Positions 27,170 through 35,415 of a DNA stretch of 64,000 bases are shown one piece after another. Made by a program: the position numbers and the translations under genes. Source of the DNA: Akkermansia sp. RCC_12PD (GTDB lineage: Bacteria > Verrucomicrobiota > Verrucomicrobiia > Verrucomicrobiales > Akkermansiaceae). The stretch covers positions 2,852,001-2,916,000 of the forward strand of contig NZ_CP143889.1 in NCBI RefSeq assembly GCF_036417355.1, read 5' to 3'. Every line of letters begins with the position of its first letter. Position 1 is the first letter of the stretch. Below the pieces are notes generated by a model. The model ran no database searches. It was not told the origin of the DNA and saw nothing but the letters and a program-made list of their open reading frames with translations.

Positions 27170-28861
27170 ATGATCCCATACCTCTTCCTGTTTCTTCCCG
27201 CCGAGGCGGTCTTTTACTTCCTTCTTCACCTTTTTCTGGGCGCCCCTCCCCATCCCCCTGCAGCGCAGGCTTCCGTGTCCCTCCCCTCCGGCTACGCCCT
27301 TTCATGGAATGATGAATTTGACGGCTCGTCCCTTGACATGGAAAAGTGGTCCTACCGCCAGACCGGGCCGCGCCACAATGCGTTGAACACTCCGGAAGCC
27401 ATTTCCACGGGCAATGGAATTCTGAGCATCCGCACTTATACGGAAAACGGAAAACATCATACCGGAATGATCGCCACAAAAAAGAAGAGCCTGAACCGGA
27501 CATACGGCTTTTACGAGGCTTCCATTGAATTTGCCGGAGACAGGAATGCTTCCTCCGGCATGTGGTCCGCCTTCTGGCTCCAGAGCGACACCATTTCCAC
27601 TGTGGGCAACACGGGTAAATACGGTACGGAAATAGACATTGTGGAATACAGGCCCAACCCCTCCAACGGATATGAAACCAACCAGGCCATCCACTACCAC
27701 GGCTACGGGGAACACCACAAATCGGCGGCAAAACAGCACAAAACCGGACTTCTGGAAGGCTATCACACCTACGGCGTACTCCGGACGGCCGGAGGATACA
27801 CGTTCTATATGGACGGAAAGGAAGTCTGGAAAACGCAGGAAGCCCTGTCCTGCATTCCGGAATACATCATCCTGAGTTCGGAAATCCGGGATAAAAACTG
27901 GGCAGGCGACATCCCCGCAAACGGCTACGGCAGCAGGGACAAAAGCCCAACGGCCATGAACGTGGACTATGTGCGGGTTTACTCCCTGCCCGATTCCTAC
28001 CGGACCGCGCCCGACGGAAAATGGAGCGACCGCCAATGGGAAACCGTCCTGCCTTCCGGCAGGAAAATCGCCCGGCTGGCGCCCCCGGACGGAGCCAACG
28101 TCTGGTTCAACAGGGAAAGGACAAGCAGCCTGCTTCTGGATCGCGACGCCGTCGTGGATTCCCTCACCGTCGGGAAAGGGAAATTCTTCCACCTGCAAGG
28201 CAGGAATAAAACGCTGGCCATACGGAGCGGAATCGCCGCACTGGAAAGAATGGATCTGATCTTTGACGCGAAGATGGCGCTTGAAGGCGAAGACGTTACC
28301 TGGACTCTGTTTGAACCCTATTCCTCCTTGTATGCCAACGGCCCCGTACATGGAAAAGGCAGCCTGATCCTCCGCTGCGGCAGCGGAACACTCGTGGACT
28401 CCACGTTTCTCTTCAACGCCCCCGTCACCCTCCAGGGGGGAATGGACGTGAAAGGGCAAGTCGCTCTCGGTCCTTCCGGGAGCCTGTCCATCTCCGGCAA
28501 AACCGTTTTCCGCCGGAATTCCCGTCTTGTCGTTCATCTGGACGGCAAAAATGCGTCTCCCAAAATAAAGGCGGAGGGAGGGCTGGAACTGGAGAAAAAC
28601 GTTTCCCTGTACCCCGAATTTTTCTATGTCCCGGAACCGGGCGACCGGATCATCCTGGCGGACGGCCTTAAAAAGACTGCCGGGGGAACTTTCTTCAACC
28701 TGCCGGAAGGCCGCGTTTTTGACGCTGAAATATACCGTGATTCCCCGTTGAAAACCTCGCTCGCCGGAAAAGCCTCCCTGCGCATCCATTACACGGATAC
28801 GGGAATTCTGCTGACGGTCCTCTCTGTGGACAGGACGGCCCTTTCATCCGTCCCGGATTGA
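27170..28861 (+). CDS. Secreted GH16 endo-glycosidase with a C-terminal beta-rich domain
   Basis: 563 residues from ATG 27170, giving a hydrophobic export signal (MIPYLFLFLPAEAVFYFLLH). The GH16 domain spans about residues 40-275. It begins LSWNDEFDGSSLDMEKWSYR, and the retaining active site GTEIDIVE has nucleophile E154, helper D156 and acid/base E159. The C-terminal ~270 residues are beta-rich with repeated short strands (for example SLTVGKGKFFHLQGRNKTLA), like a solenoid or autotransporter-associated stalk, but no known domain was recognised. GH16 enzymes cut internal beta-1,3/1,4 bonds; some gut-bacterial members, including Akkermansia ones, are known to act as mucin O-glycanases. That activity is inferred here. 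It is convergent with the next gene, 40 bases apart. Confidence 0.88.
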   Translation: MIPYLFLFLPAEAVFYFLLHLFLGAPPHPPAAQASVSLPSGYALSWNDEFDGSSLDMEKWSYRQTGPRHNALNTPEAISTGNGILSIRTYTENGKHHTGMIATKKKSLNRTYGFYEASIEFAGDRNASSGMWSAFWLQSDTISTVGNTGKYGTEIDIVEYRPNPSNGYETNQAIHYHGYGEHHKSAAKQHKTGLLEGYHTYGVLRTAGGYTFYMDGKEVWKTQEALSCIPEYIILSSEIRDKNWAGDIPANGYGSRDKSPTAMNVDYVRVYSLPDSYRTAPDGKWSDRQWETVLPSGRKIARLAPPDGANVWFNRERTSSLLLDRDAVVDSLTVGKGKFFHLQGRNKTLAIRSGIAALERMDLIFDAKMALEGEDVTWTLFEPYSSLYANGPVHGKGSLILRCGSGTLVDSTFLFNAPVTLQGGMDVKGQVALGPSGSLSISGKTVFRRNSRLVVHLDGKNASPKIKAEGGLELEKNVSLYPEFFYVPEPGDRIILADGLKKTAGGTFFNLPEGRVFDAEIYRDSPLKTSLAGKASLRIHYTDTGILLTVLSVDRTALSSVPD

Positions 28862-28901
28862 GATGAATAAATAAGGGAAAATCTCCGCAAACCAGCCGCC
28901 C

Positions 28902-30275
28902 CTATCTCACGATCGGCTTGAGCACGCCCAGATAGGTATCCGCCGTGCCCGTCCCGGGATAAATGGAATCTATCCTGATCCTGATGGTATGCACGGGAGC
29001 CTTGTAATAGGGGGGAATGACAATCTGCGGCGTCCAGTCGTCCCGCAGGGTGGCGTCAAAAGTGTACTCCCCGTTCAGAATTACCTGGACGCTTTTAGGA
29101 CGGCCGAACATGGAATACGCAATATTCGGATGGCGGCGAGCCTCCGTATCGTTTTCCGGCAACGTTACCGGGGAAATTCCGGATTCCAGCATGATCCCCA
29201 GCAAACGGCCCGGATTCTTAAGCTTCACCTCCAGGGTTTCCCCCTGCCCGTCTCCGGAAACGCCCTCCGCCCAGTATCCCTGGCCGTGCTTCAGGTTGTC
29301 CGGAGAGCAGGGATTGCCGTAGGGGTCCTTTTCCAGGGTGGAACTGGCCGTAATGTCGTACTGGTCCGTCAGGGAACCCTTCTCCCCGCGGATGGTGACA
29401 TGGCCATCCTTGTCCAGTGTCCAGCCGGGGCCGGGGGTCAGCACCATGGAGGGCGCGTACGGGCGGCCATCCGCCCCCAGCAGGGACCAGGTATAAACGC
29501 CCTGGGGCGTCGTGACGATGGACTTGGCATCGGCGGAAGGATCCAGCTTCACGGACTGGTTGGTCATCTCGGAGCTGTACACGTTCACCACTGCCCTGGG
29601 CGTCCCTCCCGTCCACGTCATGAGGGGGGAGGTAAGCAAGGTCAGGCGCGGTTCCCCCATCCTGACTTTCTCTCCGGGGGTGATGCTGATATCCTGCGTG
29701 TAAGGCACGGAAAACTGAAAAGTCAGCACGTGCGTTCCCGGCTTGTTGGGAACCTGGGCCACCAGCCAGTGGGCAATGCCGGCCACGGGAGCCATGGTGG
29801 GCGCGTCCGCCTGCTGGTGGCGTCCCTCGGTAAGGGAGGAATCGCACTTCAAATCGTCCACGGACGCCACGGCATCCAGCACCGCCTTGGTGAAGGGAAG
29901 ATTGCGTATGGGCTCCGGACTGGCGGCGTTGGTCTTTTCGTCAGGGGGACTGTACCGGAACGGAACTCCCACGGGAATCGTCTTCCCCTTGATGCCTTTG
30001 GAAATGTCCAAAGCGCAGGTGTAAATCAGTAAAGTCTGGTGCTGCTTCAGGGAAACGGTCAGGTCCAGGGCATTCAGACGGATGCCGTCCGCCTGCGTCA
30101 AATCCATGGGAACCGGAAGTCCGGGCACCGGAGCTATGCACTGGACCGCGACATCGCGCGGAGCATCCTGCCGGGTCTTTTCCACGGCGGCCTGTTCCTG
30201 ATGCGTAGGCTCTGCGGCCATGCACGGCGCACAGCCCACGGCGCCGGCCACACAAATGAGAGAAGCCAGTCTCAT
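28902..30275 (-). CDS. Exported protein with a C-terminal F5/8-type (discoidin-like) domain
   Basis: 457 residues from ATG 30275, which gives a signal peptide (MRLASLICVAGAVGCAPCMA, cut near MAAE). Residues ~40-300 are beta-rich with no family recognised. The last ~130 residues (SPDNLKHGQGYWAEGVSGDG through FGRPKSVQVILNGEYTF to IRIRIDSIYPG and YLGVLKPI) look like the F5/8 type C/NADase-type glycan-binding fold often found in exported bacterial proteins, so glycan or surface binding is plausible. It lies 31 bases after the upstream exported protein on the same strand and is probably co-transcribed with it. No catalytic motif was seen. Confidence 0.65.
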   Translation of the reverse strand: MRLASLICVAGAVGCAPCMAAEPTHQEQAAVEKTRQDAPRDVAVQCIAPVPGLPVPMDLTQADGIRLNALDLTVSLKQHQTLLIYTCALDISKGIKGKTIPVGVPFRYSPPDEKTNAASPEPIRNLPFTKAVLDAVASVDDLKCDSSLTEGRHQQADAPTMAPVAGIAHWLVAQVPNKPGTHVLTFQFSVPYTQDISITPGEKVRMGEPRLTLLTSPLMTWTGGTPRAVVNVYSSEMTNQSVKLDPSADAKSIVTTPQGVYTWSLLGADGRPYAPSMVLTPGPGWTLDKDGHVTIRGEKGSLTDQYDITASSTLEKDPYGNPCSPDNLKHGQGYWAEGVSGDGQGETLEVKLKNPGRLLGIMLESGISPVTLPENDTEARRHPNIAYSMFGRPKSVQVILNGEYTFDATLRDDWTPQIVIPPYYKAPVHTIRIRIDSIYPGTGTADTYLGVLKPIVR

Positions 30276-30306
30276 GCCGTTAAAATAATGTCTATCCTTC
30301 CATTCA

Positions 30307-31134
30307 TCAAGGTTCATTTTCCGGACGTCCGGGGTCCGTCCGTTTGCCCCCGGCCGGAGGCTGGGAAAATTTCTTCCCGTTCCAGTCTTCGCCGATCGCC
30401 CAATCCGGCGCCATGAAAAAGGAAATGGGAACGGGCCCCAATCCGTCCATGAACACAACGGTTTCTTCCTGACAGACGCCGGAAAGGAAAATGTCTTCCC
30501 CCTGAGCCTGCCGCCAGTCAGCGCTGAACATGTCTTTCACTACATAAAAATCCCTTACGCCAAAACACGCCGCAAGAATGGAATCCTGTTCCTCACTGGT
30601 CACATCCGGAGAGAAAACAACAAACCGGATGGACAAGGCTCCGGTATTCTTCCCAATCTCATCCAGGGAATGGCAAACCTTTCCACGGTAAAGAAAAATA
30701 TGGGAATGGCCTTCCTCCGGAAGAGGATTTTCCGCAACAACGAGCGTATCTTCCAAGGCATCTTCCAGTTCTTCACGATCCACGACACAAGGCAATTTGC
30801 CGGAACAACAAAAATCCGGCACCGCAAGTGCGTGGGGAACCTTCATCAAGCGACCGCTTCTATAGCTCCATTGGTACCGTACGCACGCCATGCCGGAATC
30901 CCGGGAAAAAGGGTCATGAAGCCATTGGCCGCCCTCTTTTCCTTCCGCCGTTCCGGTTCCGAGCCGGCCAGGATTTTTCCATTCCCGCGAAAGCCGCGTC
31001 CCGCGGCTCCTTCCCTGAGGAGTGACGCCACATCTGTAAACAGGACCGCGGGCTTCGGGAAAGGGTTCCGGCAGAGCAACGCCGGAATCGGCAACTCCCC
31101 AGCAGAACAGGAGAAAAATTACAGGGTAGTTCAT
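30307..31134 (-). CDS. Exported protein of unknown function
   Basis: 275 residues from ATG 31134, which puts a signal peptide first (MNYPVIFLLFCWGVADSGVA). The mature part contains REELEDALEDTLVVAENPLP, HSHIFLYRGKVCHSLDEIG and ETVVFMDGLGPVPISFFMAP, and has several cysteines. No family was recognised. An in-frame ATG 21 bases upstream (31155) is an alternative start. A run of ten Gs on the coding strand lies 67 bases upstream of the start (31201-31210), within the range of a promoter or leader. The next gene on the strand starts 31 bases after its stop. Confidence 0.6.
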   Translation of the reverse strand: MNYPVIFLLFCWGVADSGVALPEPFPEARGPVYRCGVTPQGRSRGTRLSREWKNPGRLGTGTAEGKEGGQWLHDPFSRDSGMACVRYQWSYRSGRLMKVPHALAVPDFCCSGKLPCVVDREELEDALEDTLVVAENPLPEEGHSHIFLYRGKVCHSLDEIGKNTGALSIRFVVFSPDVTSEEQDSILAACFGVRDFYVVKDMFSADWRQAQGEDIFLSGVCQEETVVFMDGLGPVPISFFMAPDWAIGEDWNGKKFSQPPAGGKRTDPGRPENEP

Positions 31135-31580
31135 GTTAGATAATACTATATTCATCTCATTAACAACATTCAAGAAATAATCTTCCTTTTCCGGAGTTGG
31201 CCCCCCCCCCTCATCCGCCTTCCACGTAAAAAAGCACTCCCGCCAGCTGTTCGCCGGAAATTCCGCCGTCCGGAACCGCTGCCGTTTCATAGCTCTTTCA
31301 TGATGAAAGGAAGCAGGGGAAAAGAAGAAAAAACGTCCACGGAAGAGCATTCCCGTCAAGCAAAAAAAGTTGAATTCGGAAGACAAAAAAAATGTCCGCA
31401 AGACCGGACGGAAATCCCTTGGAAACAACGCCAATACTACCATATGTGGTATACATTAAAAATATCCGTACAATATTTCCTTTTCATCGCGATTTTTTTT
31501 CAGTAGATAATGCAAACGTTACGCGCCGCCCCCAACACCGCGACGAAGCAACGCCCTCAGTACCTTTCACTTCGCAAACC
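31135..31580. promoter_or_regulatory. Divergent regulatory region between an exported-protein gene and nrdJ
   Basis: 446 bases without a supported gene. It holds a C10 homopolymer at 31201-31210, A-rich tracts, and the near-palindrome TACCATATGTGGTA (31438-31451, TACCA/TGGTA arms) about 130 bases before nrdJ, a possible operator. The palindrome does not match the NrdR-box consensus. No cobalamin riboswitch could be recognised although nrdJ depends on B12. The nrdJ frame is open back to 31392, so a longer start cannot be fully excluded. Confidence 0.4.
31201..31210. repeat. C10/G10 homopolymer
   Basis: Ten consecutive Cs on the + strand, the longest G/C run seen in the window. It lies upstream of the leftward exported-protein gene (start 31134). 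Runs of this length are prone to slipped-strand length change. Confidence 0.9.
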
Positions 31581-34500
31581 ATGACTACTGACAACTCGCA
31601 AATTACGCTCAAATTACGCACCGGACAGGAAATCATCCTTCCCCCCAGGAAGGACCTGCTGGGCGGCCTGAAGTTCACCAGAAGATTTTCCCATAACGAG
31701 GTTCATCCCTACGATGAAGTGGACTGGGCGCGGCGCGACGTCCGCATCATGGACTGGAAAACCGGAAAAACCATTTATGAGCGCCTGGGCCTGGAAGCCC
31801 CGGCCCACTGGGACGACAACGCCGTGAAAATCACAGCGGACAAATACCTGTTCGGCAGCGAGCCGGGCTCCCTGGAATACGAAGACAGTTTCCGCAACAT
31901 TTACGACCGCATTTCCAACACCTACACCGTCTGGGGCTGGGAGGAAGGCTACTTCGCCACGCTGGAGGACGCGGAAATCTTCAATGAGGAAATAAAGGCC
32001 ATGCTCGTCCAGCAGATCTGGGCTCCCAACTCCCCCGTCTGGTTCAACATCGGCCACTGGGAGCAGTGGCGCTGGGGGCGCCCGGACCTGCGTGAAAACT
32101 ATACCGGCCACGGCAACAAGGCCTACCACGCCAAGGGCTCCAAGAACAATCTGAAAACCTACACGGTGCAGTCCACCTATGAATATCCGCAGTGCTCCGC
32201 CTGCTTCCTGACGGAAGTGGGAGACAGCATGGAGGACATTCTGGACCACCTGACCACGGAAGGCCGCATCTTCGCGTCGGGGTCCGGCGTGGGCATCAAC
32301 CTTTCCACCCTCCGCTCCTCCAAGGAGCCCATCAGCGGCAAGGGCCGTTCCTCCGGCCCCATCTCCTTTGACCGCGGCTGGGACCGCATGGCAGGCGCCA
32401 TCAAATCCGGGGGCAAGACGCGCCGCGCCGCCCGCATGGTGCTGATGTTCAGCGACCACCCGGACATTTTCGAATTCATCAACACGAAAAACCGCCAGGA
32501 AGACATCGCCAAGGTGATCCTGCGGGAGCACAACGTGCATGTGGAACTCAAGCAAATTGCGGAAACCAAGCTGGTGGCCGGCACCCCTGCGGAAAAGGCC
32601 GCCGCCCGCGTCATCCTTTCCCTGCCCCTGGCTACCAAAAACAGCTTTGACCCCCACATGGACGCCCTGCTGTACGGGGAAACGCTTTCCCACCAGAACG
32701 CGAACCACTCCGTTTCCGTAAAGGGGGACTTCTGGCAGGCGCTGGCCAACAACGGCAACACCTACACGCGCTGGGTCACGAACCCCGCCCACATTGAACA
32801 GACCTTCCGGGCCCAGGAACTGCTGGAAGCCATGGCCAAATCCATCTGGGAAAACGGGGAGCCCGGCGTGCACAACAACGACGTGATCAACCTCTGGAAC
32901 CCGGTCAAATCCATCGGCTCCATCACCACGTCCAACCCCTGTTCCGAATACGTCTTCCTGAACAACACGAGCTGCAACCTTTCCTCCTTCAACGCCTACC
33001 GCTTCCTGACAAAGGGCGATGACGGCAAGCCCGTCTTTGACGCGGATGCCCTGACCCACGCCGCGCGCCTGGCAATGGTCTGTGCTGACCTGAACGTGGA
33101 ACGAGGCGGCTTCCCGATTGAAGAAATCGCGGAAGGAACGTACAAGTACCGCACCACCGGCATCGGCTTCGCCAACGTGGGCGGCTCGCTGATGGCCCTG
33201 GGCGTGCCGTACGACTCTGACGAAGGCCGCTGGATCGCCTCCCAGCTTTGCAGCGCGCTGACGGCGGCCTGCTGGACGGCTTCCGCGGAAATGGGCGCGG
33301 AACTGGGTTCCTATGTGGAGTACCCCGCCAGCAAGAAGGACCTGCTGGCCGTGCTGCGCCTGCACCATGCGGCCCAGAAGCTGGCCGTCGCCCTGCCCGC
33401 CCAGAAGGACGCCAAGGCCCTGGACGACATGATCGACAACATCATCGCCAATGCCGGAGGAGTCCTGCCGGAAGCGCAGGGGCTGACCGCCTCCTACGCC
33501 CTGCATGCCTATCTCAAGAGCTTCAAGGCGCCCACCCAGATGAACAAGGAGCGCATCGCCCCCGCCGCCAAACTGGCGGAAGCCGCCTCCGCCATGTGGG
33601 CCAGGGCGGCCAAGGCCACCGCGCACCGCAACGCCTTCGTTTCCGTCATGGCCCCCACGGGCACCATTTCCGCCCCCCTGGGCTGTTATGACGAAGGCAC
33701 CACCTCCATCGAACCGGACTACACGCTGGTGAAATGGAAGCAGCTTGCGGGCGGCGGCTCCCTGAAAATGTTCAACCGCCTGGCCCTGGAGGGCCTGCGC
33801 TCCCTGGGTTATCCGGAAGACTTCGTCAATGAGGCCGCTCTGGAAGTGGCCGGCCTGGACGGCCTGATTTCCGCCTTCCAGGGGAACATGGACTCCGTCG
33901 TCAACCAGATCATCATCGACCCCTGCAACGACCAGGCGGGCCCCGTGCGCCTGGCGTGGCGCCGCCTCCTCTCCGGCACGGAATCCCGCAGTGAAATTCA
34001 GGAAAAGGTGGCTTACATCAGCAATCCGGCCAACATGTCCGTGCTGACTGCGGACGAGCTCACCGTCGTGAACGGCGCGGCCCATATCGAATCCATCCCG
34101 TGGCTGGACAAGAAAGACCTGGCCGTCTTCGACTGCGCCGCCACCAACGGCAACGGCGTGCGCTCCATTACCCCGGCCGGGCACGTGCTGATGCTGGGCG
34201 CTCTCCAGCCCTTCATTTCCGGCGCGTGCTCCAAGACGGTGAACATGCCCGTCTCCGCCACCGTGCAGGATATTTACGACTCCCTGATCATGTCCCATGA
34301 ACTCGGCGTCAAGTGCATCGCCATCTTCCGGGCCGGGTCCAAGGCAAATGCCGTGTATGTGGTGGACACGCCGGAAACGCGCATGTTCAAGGCCAACCAC
34401 GTCTGGGAACAGCTCGTGGGAGCCGGATCGGAAGCGATTGACGAGATCATCGCGGAGGCGTCCAAGCCGCGCCAGCGCAAACTGCCCGGCCGCCGCCTGG

Positions 34501-35123
34501 GCCAGACCGTGAAATTCTCCGTGGGCGGCCAGCTCACGGGCTACCTGACGGTGGGCGTCTATGCGGACGGCACCTGCGGGGAAGTCTTCGGACGTCTGGG
34601 CCAGGTAGGCTCCTTTGCCTCCGGCATGTTTGAAGCGTACTGCAAGCTCCTTTCCACGGCCCTTCAGTTCGGCGTACCCCTCAAGGAAGTGGTGAAGGGC
34701 TTCCGCAACTACTCCTTCGAGCCCTCCGGCTTCTGCCGCGTGGGGGACGACACGGATGCGGACACCTGCACGGAAATCCGCTCCTGCGCGTCCGTGGTTG
34801 ACCTCATCGCCAAAATTCTGGCGTGGCTCTTCCCGGAAAGCAACGGCTACCGCCTGCGGGACGTATTCTCCATCCCCAGCGTCAGCCTGCCCGGGCAAAG
34901 TCCGGACACCACGGTAAGCGTGCTGCCTCCCCGCATCATTACTACGCCGGCCCACAAGCAGAATCCGGTCCTGCCGGAAATTCCCGCCGGAAAAGCGCCG
35001 GAAGGCACCATGCTCAACGGAGCCTCCCTCTGCCCGCAATGCCATTCCCTGGCCTACGTCCAGGACGGCAAGTGCAAATCCTGCCGCTCCTGCGGCTACA
35101 AGGACGGCGGCTGCGGGGAATAA
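31581..35123 (+). CDS. nrdJ: Adenosylcobalamin-dependent (class II) ribonucleotide reductase
   Basis: 1180 residues from ATG 31581 (MTTDNSQITLKLRTGQEIIL). Class II features: QCSACFLTEVGDSMEDI with the first redox Cys, NPCSEYVFLNNTSCNLSSFN with the Asn-Cys-Glu radical site, VMAPTGTISAPLGCYDEGTT, and a long C-terminal part typical of NrdJ. The C-terminus ends in a zinc-ribbon-like CPQCHSLAYVQDGKCKSC with a further SCGY and CG pair, which serves electron transfer. It makes deoxyribonucleotides without oxygen, using AdoCbl to generate the thiyl radical, which suits an anaerobe or microaerobe. It is monocistronic; no NrdR gene is adjacent. Confidence 0.94.
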   Translation: MTTDNSQITLKLRTGQEIILPPRKDLLGGLKFTRRFSHNEVHPYDEVDWARRDVRIMDWKTGKTIYERLGLEAPAHWDDNAVKITADKYLFGSEPGSLEYEDSFRNIYDRISNTYTVWGWEEGYFATLEDAEIFNEEIKAMLVQQIWAPNSPVWFNIGHWEQWRWGRPDLRENYTGHGNKAYHAKGSKNNLKTYTVQSTYEYPQCSACFLTEVGDSMEDILDHLTTEGRIFASGSGVGINLSTLRSSKEPISGKGRSSGPISFDRGWDRMAGAIKSGGKTRRAARMVLMFSDHPDIFEFINTKNRQEDIAKVILREHNVHVELKQIAETKLVAGTPAEKAAARVILSLPLATKNSFDPHMDALLYGETLSHQNANHSVSVKGDFWQALANNGNTYTRWVTNPAHIEQTFRAQELLEAMAKSIWENGEPGVHNNDVINLWNPVKSIGSITTSNPCSEYVFLNNTSCNLSSFNAYRFLTKGDDGKPVFDADALTHAARLAMVCADLNVERGGFPIEEIAEGTYKYRTTGIGFANVGGSLMALGVPYDSDEGRWIASQLCSALTAACWTASAEMGAELGSYVEYPASKKDLLAVLRLHHAAQKLAVALPAQKDAKALDDMIDNIIANAGGVLPEAQGLTASYALHAYLKSFKAPTQMNKERIAPAAKLAEAASAMWARAAKATAHRNAFVSVMAPTGTISAPLGCYDEGTTSIEPDYTLVKWKQLAGGGSLKMFNRLALEGLRSLGYPEDFVNEAALEVAGLDGLISAFQGNMDSVVNQIIIDPCNDQAGPVRLAWRRLLSGTESRSEIQEKVAYISNPANMSVLTADELTVVNGAAHIESIPWLDKKDLAVFDCAATNGNGVRSITPAGHVLMLGALQPFISGACSKTVNMPVSATVQDIYDSLIMSHELGVKCIAIFRAGSKANAVYVVDTPETRMFKANHVWEQLVGAGSEAIDEIIAEASKPRQRKLPGRRLGQTVKFSVGGQLTGYLTVGVYADGTCGEVFGRLGQVGSFASGMFEAYCKLLSTALQFGVPLKEVVKGFRNYSFEPSGFCRVGDDTDADTCTEIRSCASVVDLIAKILAWLFPESNGYRLRDVFSIPSVSLPGQSPDTTVSVLPPRIITTPAHKQNPVLPEIPAGKAPEGTMLNGASLCPQCHSLAYVQDGKCKSCRSCGYKDGGCGE

Positions 35124-35157
35124 AGCCCCGGAACGCTCCCGTTCCATCCATTCATCA

Positions 35158-35188
35158 GGCGGAATCCGGACTTTCCGGGTTCCGCCTT
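35158..35188 (+). terminator. Probable terminator of nrdJ
   Basis: AGGCGGAATCCGG (35158-35170) pairs with CCGGGTTCCGCCT (35176-35188) with one G-T pair and a 5-base loop, 34 bases after the stop; the T tract beyond is weak. Bases 35189-35415 hold no gene. ACGCGGTT/AACCGCGT (35394-35401/35409-35416) and a CGCC/GGCG hairpin with six Ts on the minus strand (near 35342-35358) may end the leftward operon. Confidence 0.6.
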
Positions 35189-35415
35189 CCTCATGCTCTT
35201 ATACCGTATGGCACGGGCCGACTCTCCATGTTCAGGAAATGCCGCATGCCCTTGCGGTGCTGAAAATCATGGAACACCCGCAAATGGGTCTTTAAATCCC
35301 TCCCCAACGCGGACGGAAACGGGAGCCAGCAACAGGCCAGGAAAAAACGCCCTGCGGCGCCAGCCCAGATTGCCGCATGGCAGGCGGAGCTCCACGCGGT
35401 TAAAGAAGAACCGCG

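Noticed and set aside
31438-31451. NrdR box upstream of nrdJ
   Set aside because: The palindrome TACCATATGTGGTA differs from the NrdR consensus and lacks a second copy at the usual spacing.
31135-31580. Cobalamin riboswitch before nrdJ
   Set aside because: No B12-box-like conserved core could be recognised by eye; a covariance-model search with a clear hit would be needed to claim one.
31614-35147. 1177-codon open frame on the minus strand
   Set aside because: It is the exact shadow of nrdJ; the product is rich in Gly, Val, His and Arg with no family character, an effect of GC-biased third positions.
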